Source of the DNA: Candidatus Binataceae bacterium
GTDB lineage: Bacteria > Desulfobacterota > Binatia > Binatales > Binataceae
NCBI GenBank assembly: GCA_030042765.1
Contig: JASHZA010000309.1
Span: 1 to 6,527, forward strand
Reading direction: 5' to 3'
Length of the DNA stretch: 6,527 nt
Part shown: positions 5,823 through 6,527 of the stretch, piece by piece
Layout: every line of letters begins with the position of its first letter
Numbering within the stretch: the first letter of the stretch is position 1
Translations under genes and position numbers: made by a program
Notes under the pieces: generated by a model
Seen by the model: the letters and a program-made list of their open reading frames with translations, nothing else
What the model was told of the DNA's origin: nothing
The model's database searches: none

Positions 5823-6527
5823 ATGTCTCTGGCGAACAATATCGTTGTCATACTCGGCGGAAGCTCCGGAATCGGACTTGCCACTGCCAAAGCGGCCAGC
5901 TTGGAAGGCGCCCATACGATCATTACCGGGCGCTCACGCGAACGCCTCGAGGCCGCTCAAAAAGAACTTGGAGGCGACATCAGAACCATCGCGCTGGACG
6001 TCGCCGATGAGGCCGGCACGCGCGCGCTGTTCTCCCAACTCGATCGCGTCGACCACGTCTTCATCACGGCGGGAACGGTTCTGTTCGACCCCAAACTCGC
6101 GCCCGACACAGCTTCAATAGCCCCCGCCCTCGACATGCGCTTCTGGGGCGCCTTCTATGCGGCAAAATTCGCGGCCACGAAAATGCGCGCGGGCGGCTCG
6201 ATCACCTTTATGTCCGGTACCACCGCGATGCGTCCCCTTCGCGGCGCTTCCGTCGCGACGGCGTCTTGCGGCGCCGTCGAGGCCTTCGCCCGTTCCCTCG
6301 CGGTCGATCTCGCCCCAATCAGGGTCAACACCATCCAGCCGGGACTGGTCGATACGCCCTTCCTCGACGTCCTCGGCGACCGCCGCGCCGCCATAATCGC
6401 GGAATACTCGAAGCGCTTGCCGGTCGGCCGCCCCGGCCGCCCCGAAGAAATCGCCGACGCCGTTTTGTTCCTGATGAAAAACGACTTCGTCACCGGCATC
6501 ACTCTCACCGTCGACGGCGGCGGCCTC
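5823..6527 (+). CDS. Atypical short-chain dehydrogenase/reductase, 3' end cut by window
   Basis: I translated 235 uninterrupted codons from the ATG at 5823 to the window edge; no stop is reached, and only a few residues are probably missing, because the usual C-terminal VDGGG motif is already present (230-234). The Rossmann dinucleotide motif is GGSSGIG (12-18). TGR (36-38) after the second strand favours NADP(H). ALDV (58-61), ITAG in place of NNAG (81-84), IRVNTIQPGLVDTPF (166-180) and GRPGRPEEIADAVLFL (202-217) are classical SDR landmarks. The active site is not classical. The YxxxK segment reads VATASCGAVEA, so the Tyr position is Ala145 (or Val144) and the Lys is Cys149. The helix-4 Asn is R106 (DMRFWG). 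Only S131 remains near the serine position. It may belong to an SDR subfamily with an altered active site, or bind a nucleotide without oxidoreductase activity. It follows a strong terminator and likely starts a separate transcript. Confidence 0.88.
   Translation, partial: MSLANNIVVILGGSSGIGLATAKAASLEGAHTIITGRSRERLEAAQKELGGDIRTIALDVADEAGTRALFSQLDRVDHVFITAGTVLFDPKLAPDTASIAPALDMRFWGAFYAAKFAATKMRAGGSITFMSGTTAMRPLRGASVATASCGAVEAFARSLAVDLAPIRVNTIQPGLVDTPFLDVLGDRRAAIIAEYSKRLPVGRPGRPEEIADAVLFLMKNDFVTGITLTVDGGGL

Noticed and set aside
1..6527. CRISPR arrays, insertion sequences, tRNA/rRNA genes, attachment sites
   Set aside because: I read for spaced direct repeats, transposase motifs, terminal repeats and tRNA-like cloverleaf signatures and found none.

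Overview
This is a GC-rich, densely coded bacterial chromosome segment with two divergent blocks either side of a regulatory gap at about 1602-1922. The minus-strand block is a small two-gene unit: a stand-alone histidine phosphotransfer (Hpt) protein, translationally coupled to a CpaE/TadZ-like ATPase of the tight-adherence/type IVc pilus machinery. The plus-strand block is metabolic: two tandem type III (CaiB/BaiF/formyl-CoA transferase family) CoA transferases sharing a 4-nt TTGA stop/start overlap, then a LuxA-like flavin-dependent monooxygenase, closed by a strong intrinsic terminator. After that terminator a new unit starts with an atypical short-chain dehydrogenase/reductase (SDR) that runs off the right edge of the window.

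The organism cannot be fixed from this sequence. High GC, CoA transferase III and luciferase-like genes together, and a Tad-type ATPase fit a soil or sediment lineage such as a Deltaproteobacteria/Myxococcota/Binatota-type bacterium. That is an impression from gene content only.

The plus-strand genes look like a catabolic module. The CoA transferase pair would activate a carboxylic acid (or swap CoA between acids), and the monooxygenase would oxidise the same compound or a precursor. No gene reveals the substrate. The first CoA transferase keeps the family's catalytic aspartate (D186). The second has tyrosine at the aligned position, so the two may form one heteromeric enzyme with a single type of active site.

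Several proteins have lost textbook catalytic residues. The CpaE-like ATPase lacks both Walker A lysines, the second CoA transferase lacks the catalytic Asp, and the SDR lacks the Tyr and Lys of YxxxK and the helix-4 Asn. The first is normal for CpaE/TadZ and the last probably marks a known atypical SDR subfamily. The CoA transferase pair is the best lead. The divergent intergenic region holds three inverted repeats, including a 31-bp symmetric element in the Hpt leader and an operator-like repeat overlapping a possible promoter of the CoA transferase operon.
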